A stretch of DNA of 9,697 bases from Nitrospirota bacterium (GTDB lineage Bacteria > Nitrospirota > Leptospirillia > Leptospirillales > Leptospirillaceae): NCBI GenBank assembly GCA_021828525.1, contig JAJZGM010000035.1, forward strand, positions 1-9,697, read 5' to 3'. Position 1 is the stretch's first letter; each line of letters starts with the position of its first letter. This document shows, piece after piece, positions 1 through 6,935 of this stretch. The notes beneath the pieces were generated by a model. That model worked only from the letters and a program-made list of their open reading frames with translations. It was not told where the DNA came from and searched no databases. The position numbers and the translations under genes are program-made.

Positions 1-94
1 TCCCGAATATAAAGCGGATTTTTCGAGGAGTTCTTCAGATCAGATTAAAGATTGTTGTCCAGGGACTACCGCGAAAAGGCCTTCCGGATTTCCC

Positions 95-280
95 TCACCC
101 CTTAAAACCGAGAATCCGCGGGATCGCCAGGACAAATCCTGGCAAAGGGGAAGAAGATCTTCTGGCTCCGGAGCGCTTCTCGATGGCCTTGAGAAGGAGC
201 CCGTCCAGTGGAAAGAGATTCTGAACCAGCCCGTCTTTCTGAAGAAAGACCACAGCCCGTGTTTTCGATTGTCTTCCCAT
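95..280 (-). CDS. possible small hypothetical protein, 61 aa
   Basis: I do not recognise this protein. The case for it is the start: the ATG at 280 is preceded by GGGAGG with 6 bases of spacing, an excellent Shine-Dalgarno site. A TTG six codons further upstream would extend it but has no such site. The first half (about residues 8-35) alternates hydrophobic and charged residues like a folded protein, while the rest is rich in Arg, Ser and Pro. The end of the gene contains a perfect 7-bp inverted repeat (126-143). Against it, the codons are in exact register with a plus-strand frame that is open from the window edge to 460, so one of the two may merely shadow the other, and no family motif is visible. 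A real short gene and a chance ORF are about equally likely. Confidence 0.35.
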   Translation of the reverse strand: MGRQSKTRAVVFLQKDGLVQNLFPLDGLLLKAIEKRSGARRSSSPLPGFVLAIPRILGFKG

Positions 281-308
281 TCCCGACCTCCCATCCAAAT
301 CAGAATCG

Positions 309-332
309 ACCTTCTGAAAAAGAAGGTTTTTT
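309..332 (+). terminator. plus-strand intrinsic-terminator-like hairpin
   Basis: ACCTTCT (309-315) pairs perfectly with AGAAGGT (321-327) around a GAAAA loop. It is followed by a run of T up to 332, then CCC. This is the arrangement of a rho-independent terminator on the plus strand. On the minus strand no T run follows, so it cannot serve that strand. No plus-strand gene is supported in the window. It would have to end a transcript arriving from beyond the left edge, or an unannotated RNA. The stem is only 7 bp and modest in GC. Confidence 0.4.
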
Positions 333-832
333 CCCTTGAAAGAGGACCCAAGAAAACAAGAAAAAAATCTCCCCCAAAATTCTTACAAGAACCATGCCAT
401 AAAATTTTCTCCTTAATTTGTAGATACATAGAAATCATATCTCCGGATGACCCAAAGTGATTGGCCGGGCCGACTGATTGCCGAAACTTCTTCCCTTGCC
501 ATTCAACTATTGATCGTTAGGGGGAAAATATAAAAGATGCACTCAAGGCAAGGAGAAAAATCCTTTTGACAATTTGGACAAATGCATCCCGTCCGTATGA
601 AGGAAGAAACCCTTTCCGGGGCTCTCTTCCGCGCAAAACACCCCGTTTTTGCCCTCACGTACGTGTCTTGGATTCTGGACAGGGAAAAAGAAGGGTGATC
701 GCAGATTGAGGCGGACAATCCAAAAATATCTTTTATATTAAACTTCTTAAACAACATTCCCGTTTTTTTTGGCATTCAGGAAATCTGGACATCGGAGATG
801 AAACGATCCCTGCAAAAGGGCGAAAGGAAGAT
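333..832. other. AT-richer stretch with no supported gene
   Basis: No convincing gene is seen. The best open frame is 503-775 on the minus strand (90 codons). It holds two close CxxC pairs (CPNC and CLEC), but its ATG lacks a Shine-Dalgarno site and its composition follows the low-GC background. Plus-strand ORFs here show no ribosome site either. A weak sigma-54-like arrangement lies at 467-482 on the plus strand with nothing downstream to drive. Confidence 0.5.
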
Positions 833-872
833 AAAAAGACGGGAAGCCGAAATCGAAGCGCCAGAGCTTCCC
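833..872 (-). terminator. candidate terminator for the sigma-54 activator gene
   Basis: Read on the minus strand, GGGAAGC (872-866) pairs with GCTTCCC (847-841) across an 18-base loop and is followed by GTCTTTTTATC. The stem is 7 bp and GC-rich, with a T-rich tail. It lies about 100 bases beyond the stop codon at 976. Two further inverted repeats lie between: GAACCC-5-GGGTTC at 879-895, and a nested structure at 911-946. The 3' region is therefore unusually structured. The large loop lowers confidence. Confidence 0.4.
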
Positions 873-910
873 GGACATGAACCCCGAGAGGGTTCGGATG
901 GCCTGAAGGG

Positions 911-946
911 GAGAAGACCAGGAAAAGTCCTGGCCAGGATCTTCTC
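911..946. repeat. nested inverted repeat downstream of the activator gene
   Basis: An outer pair GAGAAGA (911-917) / TCTTCTC (940-946) encloses an inner hairpin CCAGGA (918-923) - AAAG - TCCTGG (928-933), followed by a second copy of CCAGGA (934-939). No T run follows on either strand, so it is not a simple terminator. A closely related CCAGGA-N4-TCCTGG hairpin next to an AAGAAGATCTTCT palindrome occurs at 126-163. It could protect the mRNA 3' end or be an extragenic palindromic element. Confidence 0.4.
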
Positions 947-975
947 TCCCGGGTCTTATGGGATGTTGAGGCCCT

Positions 976-2388
976 TTAGCCTTCGGCGATTCCTGTGTCG
1001 GCGCTCAGTCCGTATTTTTTGAGAAGGGCATACAGGGTGGTCCGGGTGATGCCAAGGTCCCGTGCTGAAAGATTGACATTGTGGTGGTTCCTGTGGAGCA
1101 TGGCGAGAATGGTGTCTCGCTCCACGCGGTTTTTAATCTCCCTGAGAGTTTCGCCAGGACTTTGGAAGGACTCTTTCTCATCGAAAAGCCCCAGATCTTC
1201 CGGACGGATGAAGGGGCCGTCGCTCATGAGAACAGCACTCTGCACCCTGTTCATCAGCTCCCGAACGTTTCCGGGCCAGGAATGCCGGAGCATCTCGCGA
1301 TGGGCGGCGGGGGTGAAACCCTTCAGGAGACAGACCCTGTCGGTGGAGAACTTCTGGAAAAAGTACTGGGCCAGGGTAATGATGTCGCTCTCCCGCTCCC
1401 GGAGGGGCGGAAGGGCGATCTTCAGGACATTCAGGCGGTAGTAGAGGTCTTCACGGAAGCGTCCGTCCCGGCAGGCCTTTTCGAGGTCGACGTTGGTGGC
1501 GGCCATGATCCGGACATCGACGGGCATTTCGACCGCGCTTCCCACCCGCTGGATCTTTCCCTTTTCCAGAACCCGCAGGAGGTTGACCTGGAGCTCGAGG
1601 GGCATGTCCCCGATTTCGTCGAGCAGGATCGTCCCGGTGTGGGCCGCCTCGATATGGCCGATCTTGCGGGAGGAGGCCCCGGTGAAGGCCCCCTTTTCGT
1701 ACCCGAAGAGTTCGGACTGGATCAGGGTGTAGGGGATCGCCCCGCAATTTAACGCGACGAAGGGCCCCCCTCTTCGGCTGGACCTCTCGTGGATGGCCCG
1801 GGCCACCAGCTCCTTTCCCGTTCCGCTCTCCCCCGTGATCAGGACGGAGGCGTCGGCGGAGGCCACCTTCCGGATACGCCGGGCCACTTCCTGCATGACG
1901 GGACTCGTTCCCACAAGGTCAAAGTCCGGGGAACCCTCGTGGATGAAAGGAAAATGATCGGCCAGGAGACTGATTCGGTCCATTCCCTGGGCATGGCCCA
2001 TCACGACTTTCAGTCTCTGGGGATCGACCGGAAGCAGATGGAAATCATGGCAGACTTCATGGATCAGCTTTAGAATATGGGAATTTCCGAGCCCTTCGGG
2101 CTCGAGCAGGGCAATCCAGCGGCAAGTGGCTTCGGCAAGGGAGAGGAGTTCCCGGTACTTTTTCTCGGTCATCTCCACGGGGAAATAGGCAAGACCGACG
2201 CTGGTCTTTTCTTTTCTGGCGTGCTTTTTAAGGCTCTCGAGAGTCCGGACGGGAACGACCTCCCATTCATCCTTCAGGCTCTCGATGGCATTGAGCGAGG
2301 GCACGACCCCCGACTCAAGAAATACCAGGACCTTTTTGGGGAGAGGAATCCGGAAAAACTCCCGAGATCCTGTCATGTCCAGATCCAT
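976..2388 (-). CDS. sigma-54-dependent enhancer-binding transcriptional activator, VpsR-like
   Basis: Activator of RNA polymerase carrying sigma-54, 470 aa. Residues 18-140 form a receiver-like domain, but the strand where the phosphoacceptor Asp should sit reads GLAYF, so phosphorylation is unlikely. The run FHLLPVDPQRLKVVMGHAQGM (about 116-136) resembles the N-terminal domain of VpsR, a cyclic-di-GMP-responsive regulator. The central AAA+ domain (about 158-390) has Walker A GESGTGKE (186-193), the sigma-54 contact loop GAFTGA (233-238), Walker B ILLDE (254-258) and WPGNVREL (371-378). A Fis-type helix-turn-helix lies near 434-460. GAFTGA argues that it truly works with sigma-54; the characterised VpsR is reported to act with sigma-70. 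Start: ATG at 2388 follows AGAGGGGG at 4 bases; an ATG at 2376 is a weaker alternative. No sensor kinase lies beside it. The family call is firm; the ligand and regulon are inference. Confidence 0.93.
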   Translation of the reverse strand: MDLDMTGSREFFRIPLPKKVLVFLESGVVPSLNAIESLKDEWEVVPVRTLESLKKHARKEKTSVGLAYFPVEMTEKKYRELLSLAEATCRWIALLEPEGLGNSHILKLIHEVCHDFHLLPVDPQRLKVVMGHAQGMDRISLLADHFPFIHEGSPDFDLVGTSPVMQEVARRIRKVASADASVLITGESGTGKELVARAIHERSSRRGGPFVALNCGAIPYTLIQSELFGYEKGAFTGASSRKIGHIEAAHTGTILLDEIGDMPLELQVNLLRVLEKGKIQRVGSAVEMPVDVRIMAATNVDLEKACRDGRFREDLYYRLNVLKIALPPLRERESDIITLAQYFFQKFSTDRVCLLKGFTPAAHREMLRHSWPGNVRELMNRVQSAVLMSDGPFIRPEDLGLFDEKESFQSPGETLREIKNRVERDTILAMLHRNHHNVNLSARDLGITRTTLYALLKKYGLSADTGIAEG

Positions 2389-2506
2389 GCAACCCCCTCT
2401 CAGGCATGAATGGCCAAATTATCAGGACCAGTCTTTTGTCGAAGGGAGATCACTTGCGTGACAACCATACATTTTTAAATAAATGGCCCCTCAACAATAT
2501 AAAGAC

Positions 2507-2535
2507 AATATAATGTTTTAGGGCACATTAAACAA
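2507..2535 (-). promoter_or_regulatory. candidate sigma-70 promoter of the activator gene
   Basis: On the minus strand TTGTTT (2535-2530) is separated by 17 bases from TATATT (2512-2507), which matches five of six -10 positions. The start would be near 2500, leaving a leader of about 110 bases before the ATG at 2388. The surrounding 2461-2530 segment is the most AT-rich part of this spacer. The -35 match is weak (three of six), so this is a suggestion only. Confidence 0.3.
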
Positions 2536-2751
2536 GTGATCCGGAGAGGTTGGTTCCACCTCCCGTCCGCTCCGGAAGAGGGAAGAGACCAGGCCTTTAT
2601 ATTTCGGCACCCTCTGGAGGATCCAAAGTCACAGGGCCCGCTCACCTTGTCCGGACTTTTCCGGAATTGAGGGGAGACTTCCGGTTTCCGTCCTCGAAGA
2701 ATGGAGAGGGGAGAAGGGAAAAAGAGCAGACGAGATCGGTGAAAAAGACCC
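2536..2751. other. spacer with nothing recognised
   Basis: This stretch lies between the candidate promoter of the activator gene and the terminator of the cobalamin block. Overlapping open frames exist on both strands (2475-2804 minus, 2550-2837 plus). Both run through the terminator, lack ribosome sites and have purine- or pyrimidine-run compositions, so I do not support them. Confidence 0.5.
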
Positions 2752-2782
2752 AAAAAAAAGGGGAAGGCAGATCGCCTTCCCC
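2752..2782 (-). terminator. rho-independent terminator of the cobQ-cbiB-cobD-HTH block
   Basis: Read on the minus strand, a perfect 9-bp stem GGGGAAGGC / GCCTTCCCC (2782-2774 with 2768-2760) around a 5-base loop is followed directly by eight T (2759-2752). It lies about 80 bases after the stop of the small DNA-binding protein at 2863. Everything from 6855 to 2863 on this strand is therefore likely to end here. This is the clearest terminator in the window. Confidence 0.9.
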
Positions 2783-2862
2783 TCAAAAGCCCAAAATGAA
2801 TCAAACATGGGTCTCCATTTTCTTTTCAGGAGATTAACCGTTGGATCGATCTTGGGCTTGCG

Positions 2863-3060
2863 TCAGACGGTGGCCCCCTCTTCTGTGGGATTGAGGAGCC
2901 GGTTCAATTCCCCTTCGGGAATCCGACGGTGATTTCCGGGCGTCCGGATCGTCCGGATCTTGCCCATGCGGTCCCATGTCCGGATCGTCACCTGGGAGAC
3001 TCCCAGAACTTCGGCGACCTCCCGGACGGTCAGGAGTTTCTGATATTTTCCTTCTTCCAT
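2863..3060 (-). CDS. small BldC/MerR-like helix-turn-helix DNA-binding protein
   Basis: A 65-residue stand-alone DNA-binding protein. LLTVREVAEVLGVSQVTIRTW (about 9-29) is a MerR/excisionase-type helix-turn-helix, and RTPGNHRRIP (39-48) is the wing. Size and layout closely parallel BldC, a small MerR-like developmental regulator of actinobacteria, and also the N-terminal domain of IS607-type serine recombinases. No recombinase is adjacent, so a regulatory role is more likely than a transposon remnant. Start: the ATG at 3060 has AGGAGG with 5 bases of spacing, much better than the ATG at 3087, which would add nine residues without a ribosome site. It lies about 100 bases downstream of the cobD-type gene, in the same direction and ahead of the shared terminator. 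It could be co-transcribed or use its own promoter at 3128-3156. Its targets are unknown. Confidence 0.85.
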   Translation of the reverse strand: MEEGKYQKLLTVREVAEVLGVSQVTIRTWDRMGKIRTIRTPGNHRRIPEGELNRLLNPTEEGATV

Positions 3061-3127
3061 GTCCTCCTCCTGAGGCTGAATGTTCATGGATGAAAACGGC
3101 CCTCACGATTTTTGCCGTCTTTCTACC

Positions 3128-3156
3128 ATAGTGACCCATTCCGAAGCTGTTTTCAA
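3128..3156 (-). promoter_or_regulatory. candidate sigma-70 promoter of the small HTH gene
   Basis: On the minus strand TTGAAA (3156-3151, five of six) is spaced 17 bases from CACTAT (3133-3128, three of six, including the important A and final T). An A/T-rich segment immediately upstream (3157-3175) could act as an UP element. It lies just after the stop of the preceding cobD-type gene, about 70 bases before the ATG at 3060. The -10 match is imperfect. Confidence 0.35.
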
Positions 3157-3162
3157 GAGTTT

Positions 3163-4302
3163 TTAATTTTTTCGAGTAACCGGAGGTAAGGAAAGATTTT
3201 TTCCATATGGCGATTGGCCGGTTGAGCGAAAAATCTCAAGGAAGCGCTCCGGATCGGAAAAGGCCTCGCATCCGATCCGCAAAAGACGGGCTCCGTCCGG
3301 GGGGCCGAAACCTTCCGCCAGCCGGAGGCGGACCCCCTGGCTTGCAAGGCGCAGACGCCAGGCTCTTGCTTCCTCGGAGCTTATGCCCAGCGAGGTCAGA
3401 ATCATGGGCCCTTCCCCGTGCAGGCAGGAGATGCCAAGTTGCTCCAGTCCGGCACGCAGCCGGTCCCGGGGCTGGTCGTTCCACCCGAATTCTGACGCAT
3501 TCTCTCTCTCCATGGCCCAACGGATCACCGCCTGCTCCAGGAGGCCGGTGCTCCAGGGTCCCATCTTCGCGCGCATCTGCCCGGAAATGTCCGGCGGCCC
3601 GGCAAGAAACCCCGTCCGGATTCCGGGAAGTCCCGTAATCTTCGTCAGCGATCGGAGGACGAGAAGTCCATCCTCGCCCGCTCGGGAGAGAACGGATGAG
3701 CGATTGTCAAGAAAGTCCTGGAAAGACTCGTCTACCAGGAGAGCGCCTCCCTCCGCCCCGAGCCGGCGGGAGAGGGTGAGCAGCCGGGAGGCCGGAAACT
3801 CCTGCCCCGTCGGGTTCACGGGATTGACAAGGACCATCAGGTCCCCCGGACGGATTTCCCATCCCGCCCGTTCGAGGTCGATTCCCCACCCGAGGGGGCG
3901 CCCGTCTGACAGGACCAGATCAAGACCGGGGGGGATCCGGTGGACGGGAAGGCCCGCCATCTCGGCCGCCCGGCCATATTCCGAAAAGACCGGCTCCGGA
4001 AGGAGCAGGCGCCGGACCAGGGAGAGTCCGAGGAGATGGTAGAGAAGAAACGTGGCTCCCGGCCCCGTGACAATCCGCTCCGGAGAAAGGAGATGACGGG
4101 TGGCGATCCTCTCCCGGCATTCAGTGGCCCAGGGCTCGGGATAGCTTCGGGCAAGGGCGAGATCCCGGCCCAGAAGAGCCAGAAGCTCCGGAGAGGGGAA
4201 GGGATTGACGGTCGTGCTGGCGTCGAGGGACGGACGTCCCCGCTCCCCGGGGGCCGGACCGCCATGGTCCCATCCGGAAGGATCCGGGAGAACGACCTTC
4301 AT
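3163..4302 (-). CDS. cobD: PLP-dependent threonine-phosphate decarboxylase / aminotransferase-fold protein (CobD/CobC type)
   Basis: Class I/II aminotransferase-fold enzyme, 379 aa, most likely L-threonine-O-3-phosphate decarboxylase, which supplies (R)-1-amino-2-propanol phosphate for the cobalamin nucleotide loop. NPVNPTG (160-166), the DES of the PLP-ring site (191-193) and SLTKITGLPGIRTG (218-231) with the Schiff-base lysine K221 are all present. STTVNPFPSP near 29-38 matches the family's usual 'N-P-x-G' opening region. Start: the ATG at 4302 overlaps the cbiB stop in an ATGA and is preceded by GGGAG. The frame extends 47 codons further upstream inside cbiB, but that stretch is a shadow. 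CobD and histidinol-phosphate aminotransferase (HisC) are similar in sequence. The assignment rests mainly on coupling to cbiB and cobQ. In Pseudomonas naming this gene is cobC. Confidence 0.88.
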   Translation of the reverse strand: MKVVLPDPSGWDHGGPAPGERGRPSLDASTTVNPFPSPELLALLGRDLALARSYPEPWATECRERIATRHLLSPERIVTGPGATFLLYHLLGLSLVRRLLLPEPVFSEYGRAAEMAGLPVHRIPPGLDLVLSDGRPLGWGIDLERAGWEIRPGDLMVLVNPVNPTGQEFPASRLLTLSRRLGAEGGALLVDESFQDFLDNRSSVLSRAGEDGLLVLRSLTKITGLPGIRTGFLAGPPDISGQMRAKMGPWSTGLLEQAVIRWAMERENASEFGWNDQPRDRLRAGLEQLGISCLHGEGPMILTSLGISSEEARAWRLRLASQGVRLRLAEGFGPPDGARLLRIGCEAFSDPERFLEIFRSTGQSPYGKNLSLPPVTRKN

Positions 4303-5303
4303 CTCAGGACTCCCGGAAGAGCGGCCAGGAGGGCCAGGAGGATGACCAGGGAGAAGACGAACATGCGGTAGAGAGAAAGCCCCGCCGCAAGGTCGTTTTT
4401 GTCGGGGTCGGGACCTGCCCCGATGATTGGCTTCTCCACCCATCGGCCGAAATAGAAGGCCCCTCCTCCCAGGCGCACACCCCGAATGGCGGAAAAGGCC
4501 GCGATGGGATAGCCGCTGTTGGGGCTGGGATGGGCCCGCCGGTAGCGGAGGGCCGTGGACAGGACGGAATCCTGACCCGCAAGGCGCCTCTGCCTCTCCC
4601 GCCCGGGTGTGACGAAGGGGAGGAGAAAAAGGAACATCAGAAAAAAGGTGATCCGGGCCGGAAGGTAGGAAAGAAGGTCATCCGTCCGGGCGCTGGCCCA
4701 GCCCAGGTCCCGGTAGTGCTCGTTTTTGTATCCCACCATGGAATCAAGTGTGCTGGCCGCCTTGTAGACCATGAGTCCGGGGACCCCGCCCAGAAGCAGG
4801 TAGAAAAGGGGGGCCACCAGGGCATCGTTGGTATTCTCCCAGAGGCTTTCGAGAGCCCCCCGGGCGATCCCGTCCTCCCCCAGCCCCTCGGTGTCCCGCC
4901 CCACGATCCTGGACAGGGCCGCTCGGGCCGCCGGGAGATCCCCGGAAAAAAGGGTCTCCGCGACCTTTTTGACATGGTCGTAGAGGCTCCTTGAGGCCAG
5001 GAGCTGGGCCGACCAGAAAACCGCAAGCCCCTGGCGCAGGAGGGGACCTCCGGCTCTTTCGGCAAGATTTAAGAGGGCCCAGCTTCCCAGGCCAAAAAGG
5101 CCGCACAGGAGGAGCGGAAGGAGAATCCCTCCCAGGCGAAGCCGCGTCGGGGAGACGTGCTTTCTGATCATCCCTTCGAGACGGACGGAAAGCCGTCCCA
5201 TCAGGGGAACGGGATGAAGAAAAAAGATCCGTTCTCCGCTCGCGATGTCGATCAAAAGGGCGAGCAGGGCGACCGGAACTTGGCCGGGAGAGTCATGGAA
5301 CAT
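4299..5303 (-). CDS. cbiB: adenosylcobinamide-phosphate synthase CbiB
   Basis: Integral membrane enzyme of late cobalamin synthesis that joins aminopropanol (phosphate) to adenosylcobyric acid. The protein is 334 aa, close to the family's usual 310-330. Hallmarks are HPVPLMG (30-36), ENTNDALVAPLFY (156-168) and KAASTLDSMVGYKNEHY (181-197). Hydrophobic segments lie near 10-20, 58-80, 162-180, 214-232 and 313-332, as expected of a multi-pass membrane protein. Start: the ATG at 5303 puts the family's first hydrophobic stretch at the right place, overlapping the end of cobQ by 11 bases; a GGGAG lies 11 bases upstream, a rather long gap. The frame stays open to 5369, but that would add 22 unusual residues. 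It ends in an ATGA overlap with the downstream cobD-type gene, so the three are almost certainly one translationally coupled unit. Called cobD in Pseudomonas naming. Confidence 0.95.
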   Translation of the reverse strand: MFHDSPGQVPVALLALLIDIASGERIFFLHPVPLMGRLSVRLEGMIRKHVSPTRLRLGGILLPLLLCGLFGLGSWALLNLAERAGGPLLRQGLAVFWSAQLLASRSLYDHVKKVAETLFSGDLPAARAALSRIVGRDTEGLGEDGIARGALESLWENTNDALVAPLFYLLLGGVPGLMVYKAASTLDSMVGYKNEHYRDLGWASARTDDLLSYLPARITFFLMFLFLLPFVTPGRERQRRLAGQDSVLSTALRYRRAHPSPNSGYPIAAFSAIRGVRLGGGAFYFGRWVEKPIIGAGPDPDKNDLAAGLSLYRMFVFSLVILLALLAALPGVLR

Positions 5304-6855
5304 GGAGGAACCGACTCCCTCTTTCCGGACTCCCGACCTCCTCCCGGGTGAGGAAAGACTGAAGGTCAAGGGAGGCGGCCACCTCGTCCGCCAGCCGTTC
5401 GATCTCGGCCTCGAGAAGGGCGGCCGGATCGGAGAGGTGTTCTTCCGGAAGGCCCCCTGGCCTCAAGGCCCCGTAGAAGGCGTGCCGAAAGGCATTGTTC
5501 TCGAAGAGGCCGTGGACGGGGACCCCGAAGCGGCACAGGCCGTCCCCCGACCGGGCCCCTTCAGCACCAAGGGATCCTCCCGAAGGGTCAAAGAGGTCCA
5601 TCAGAGGCTGCGAATCCAGATCGATCTCCTGGCGTCCCTGCCGGATCTCATACCCCTCCAGGACGCCACCCACCAGATCCTCCCCTCCCGGGAAGGGGGG
5701 CCGCCCGATCCGGGCCACCACGGGCCGGGCGATCTTGTCTTGGCGAAAGCGAACCGTCAGGGGAAGAAGACCGAGACCCGGCATCCAGGGTCTCTCTGAT
5801 TCGATCCCCTCGGGATCGGAAATCTCCCGGCCCATCATCTGGTAGCCTCCGCAGATGCCGGCCACTGCCCGGCCCTCCCGGCAGTGGCGGACGAACCAGG
5901 GATAGAGGGGGGAGTCGTAAAAATGGGCGAGATCCGCCATTGTCCGCCGGGTTCCCGGAAGAAGAATGGCGTCGACCGGGCCAGGAGGAGCCTGGGTGAG
6001 GGGCAGGAGAAGCACCTCGAGACCCCGGTCTCCCAGGAAGGGATCGATGTCGGAACGGTTGGACAGGTGGGGCCAGGAGAGAACGGCGACCCTCAAGGAG
6101 CGTCTATCTCCCGAACCCTCGGGGATCTGCCTGGCCCGGAAGGAGTCCTCGTCGGGGAGGGCCAGGGAGCCCAGATGGTTCATGACGCCCAGAAAGGGGA
6201 TCCCCGTCAGGGCGGTGATCCCAGAGAGCCCCTTCTCTAAAAGAGAGCTGTCCCCCCTGAACTTGTTGATCGCCAGCCAACGAATCACCTTCCTCTCCGG
6301 CTCCGGGAGAAGGGAGATCGTTCCGAAGAGGGAGGCGAAGACCCCTCCCTGCTCGATGTCTCCCAGGAGAAGGGCGGTGGCCCCCACGGCCCGGGCCATA
6401 CGGGTATTGGCGATATCCTCGTCCAGGAGATTGATTTCGGCGGGCGAGCCGGCTCCCTCCAGAATCACCAGGTCGCAGTCCGCCGCGAGATCCTCGAAAA
6501 TCCCGACCACCTTCGGGAACAGCTCCTTCTTGAGCTCCCGGTAATCGGAAATGGAGTAGATCCCCAGGGGACGCCCCATGAAAATCACCTGGCTTCTCCC
6601 CTCTCCCATCGGCTTGAGAAGGATGGGGTTCATGGCAGCTTCGGGAGGGACGCGGGCCGCCCGGGCCTGGAGAACCTGGGCCCGGGCAATCTCCCCGCCA
6701 CCCGGAAGGGCAGAGGAATTGTTCGACATATTCTGGGATTTAAAGGGTTTGACCCGAAGACCCATCCGGGAGGCGACCCGGCAAATTCCCGCGACTGTCA
6801 GGGATTTGCCGACACCGGACCCCGTTCCCAGCACCATCCTGCGCAACGCCCGCAC
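5293..6855 (-). CDS. cobQ: cobyric acid synthase CobQ/CbiP
   Basis: ATP- and glutamine-dependent amidotransferase that adds four amides (at b, d, e and g) to adenosylcobyrinic acid a,c-diamide. At 520 aa it has full family length. The N-terminal ATP domain begins with the P-loop GTGSGVGKS (10-18), followed by KPFKSQNMSNNS (37-48), MNPILLKP (75-82) and DLVILEGAGSPAEINL (128-143). The C-terminal triad-type glutaminase domain carries the nucleophile in VAGICGGYQMMG (Cys335) and the His in VPVHGLFEN (His448). Start: a GTG at 6855 with AGGAGG 7 bases upstream, an excellent site; the first ATG is at codon 7 and would cut into the P-loop region. It leads the cobQ-cbiB-cobD run. The 480-base spacer upstream probably contains its promoter, but I see no B12-box of a cobalamin riboswitch there. 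Confidence 0.97.
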   Translation of the reverse strand: MRALRRMVLGTGSGVGKSLTVAGICRVASRMGLRVKPFKSQNMSNNSSALPGGGEIARAQVLQARAARVPPEAAMNPILLKPMGEGRSQVIFMGRPLGIYSISDYRELKKELFPKVVGIFEDLAADCDLVILEGAGSPAEINLLDEDIANTRMARAVGATALLLGDIEQGGVFASLFGTISLLPEPERKVIRWLAINKFRGDSSLLEKGLSGITALTGIPFLGVMNHLGSLALPDEDSFRARQIPEGSGDRRSLRVAVLSWPHLSNRSDIDPFLGDRGLEVLLLPLTQAPPGPVDAILLPGTRRTMADLAHFYDSPLYPWFVRHCREGRAVAGICGGYQMMGREISDPEGIESERPWMPGLGLLPLTVRFRQDKIARPVVARIGRPPFPGGEDLVGGVLEGYEIRQGRQEIDLDSQPLMDLFDPSGGSLGAEGARSGDGLCRFGVPVHGLFENNAFRHAFYGALRPGGLPEEHLSDPAALLEAEIERLADEVAASLDLQSFLTREEVGSPERGSRFLHVP

Positions 6856-6906
6856 GACAATTCCTCCTTTTTGGCATTGGCTAAAGCAAAAACGTCACAT
6901 TCTTCT

Positions 6907-6935
6907 ATCATCACGTTTCGCGGGGGACAGTTCAA
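6907..6935 (-). promoter_or_regulatory. candidate sigma-70 promoter of cobQ
   Basis: On the minus strand TTGAAC (6935-6930) is spaced 17 bases from GATGAT (6912-6907), four of six matches each. This would start transcription near 6900, about 45 bases before the GTG. It is the best-placed arrangement in the leader, but the match is mediocre. Confidence 0.25.

Noticed and set aside
40..438. Minus-strand 132-codon ORF near the left edge
   Set aside because: The translation is rich in Trp, Arg and Ser with no family-like pattern, and it overlaps a 61-codon frame with a much better ribosome site.
467..482. Plus-strand sigma-54-like GG-N10-GC with a TTGC -12 element
   Set aside because: The -24 element (GGGCCG) is poor and there is no gene or clear RNA with a terminator downstream on that strand.
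503..775. Minus-strand 90-codon ORF with two CxxC pairs (CPNC, CLEC), zinc-ribbon-like
   Set aside because: There is no Shine-Dalgarno site before the ATG, the composition follows the A/T-rich background, and the rest of the protein has no fold-like pattern. The Cys pairs are too few to decide.
798..1022. Plus-strand 74-codon ORF
   Set aside because: It runs through three inverted repeats and into the antisense 3' end of the activator gene. GGAG abuts the ATG with no spacing, and the product is mostly Arg, Lys and Gly.
1081..1752. Long plus-strand ORF antisense to the sigma-54 activator
   Set aside because: It is a shadow of a gene whose domains and motifs are all intact on the other strand.
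2475..2804. Minus-strand 109-codon ORF between the HTH gene and the activator
   Set aside because: It contains the strong terminator at 2752-2782, has no ribosome site and has low-complexity composition.
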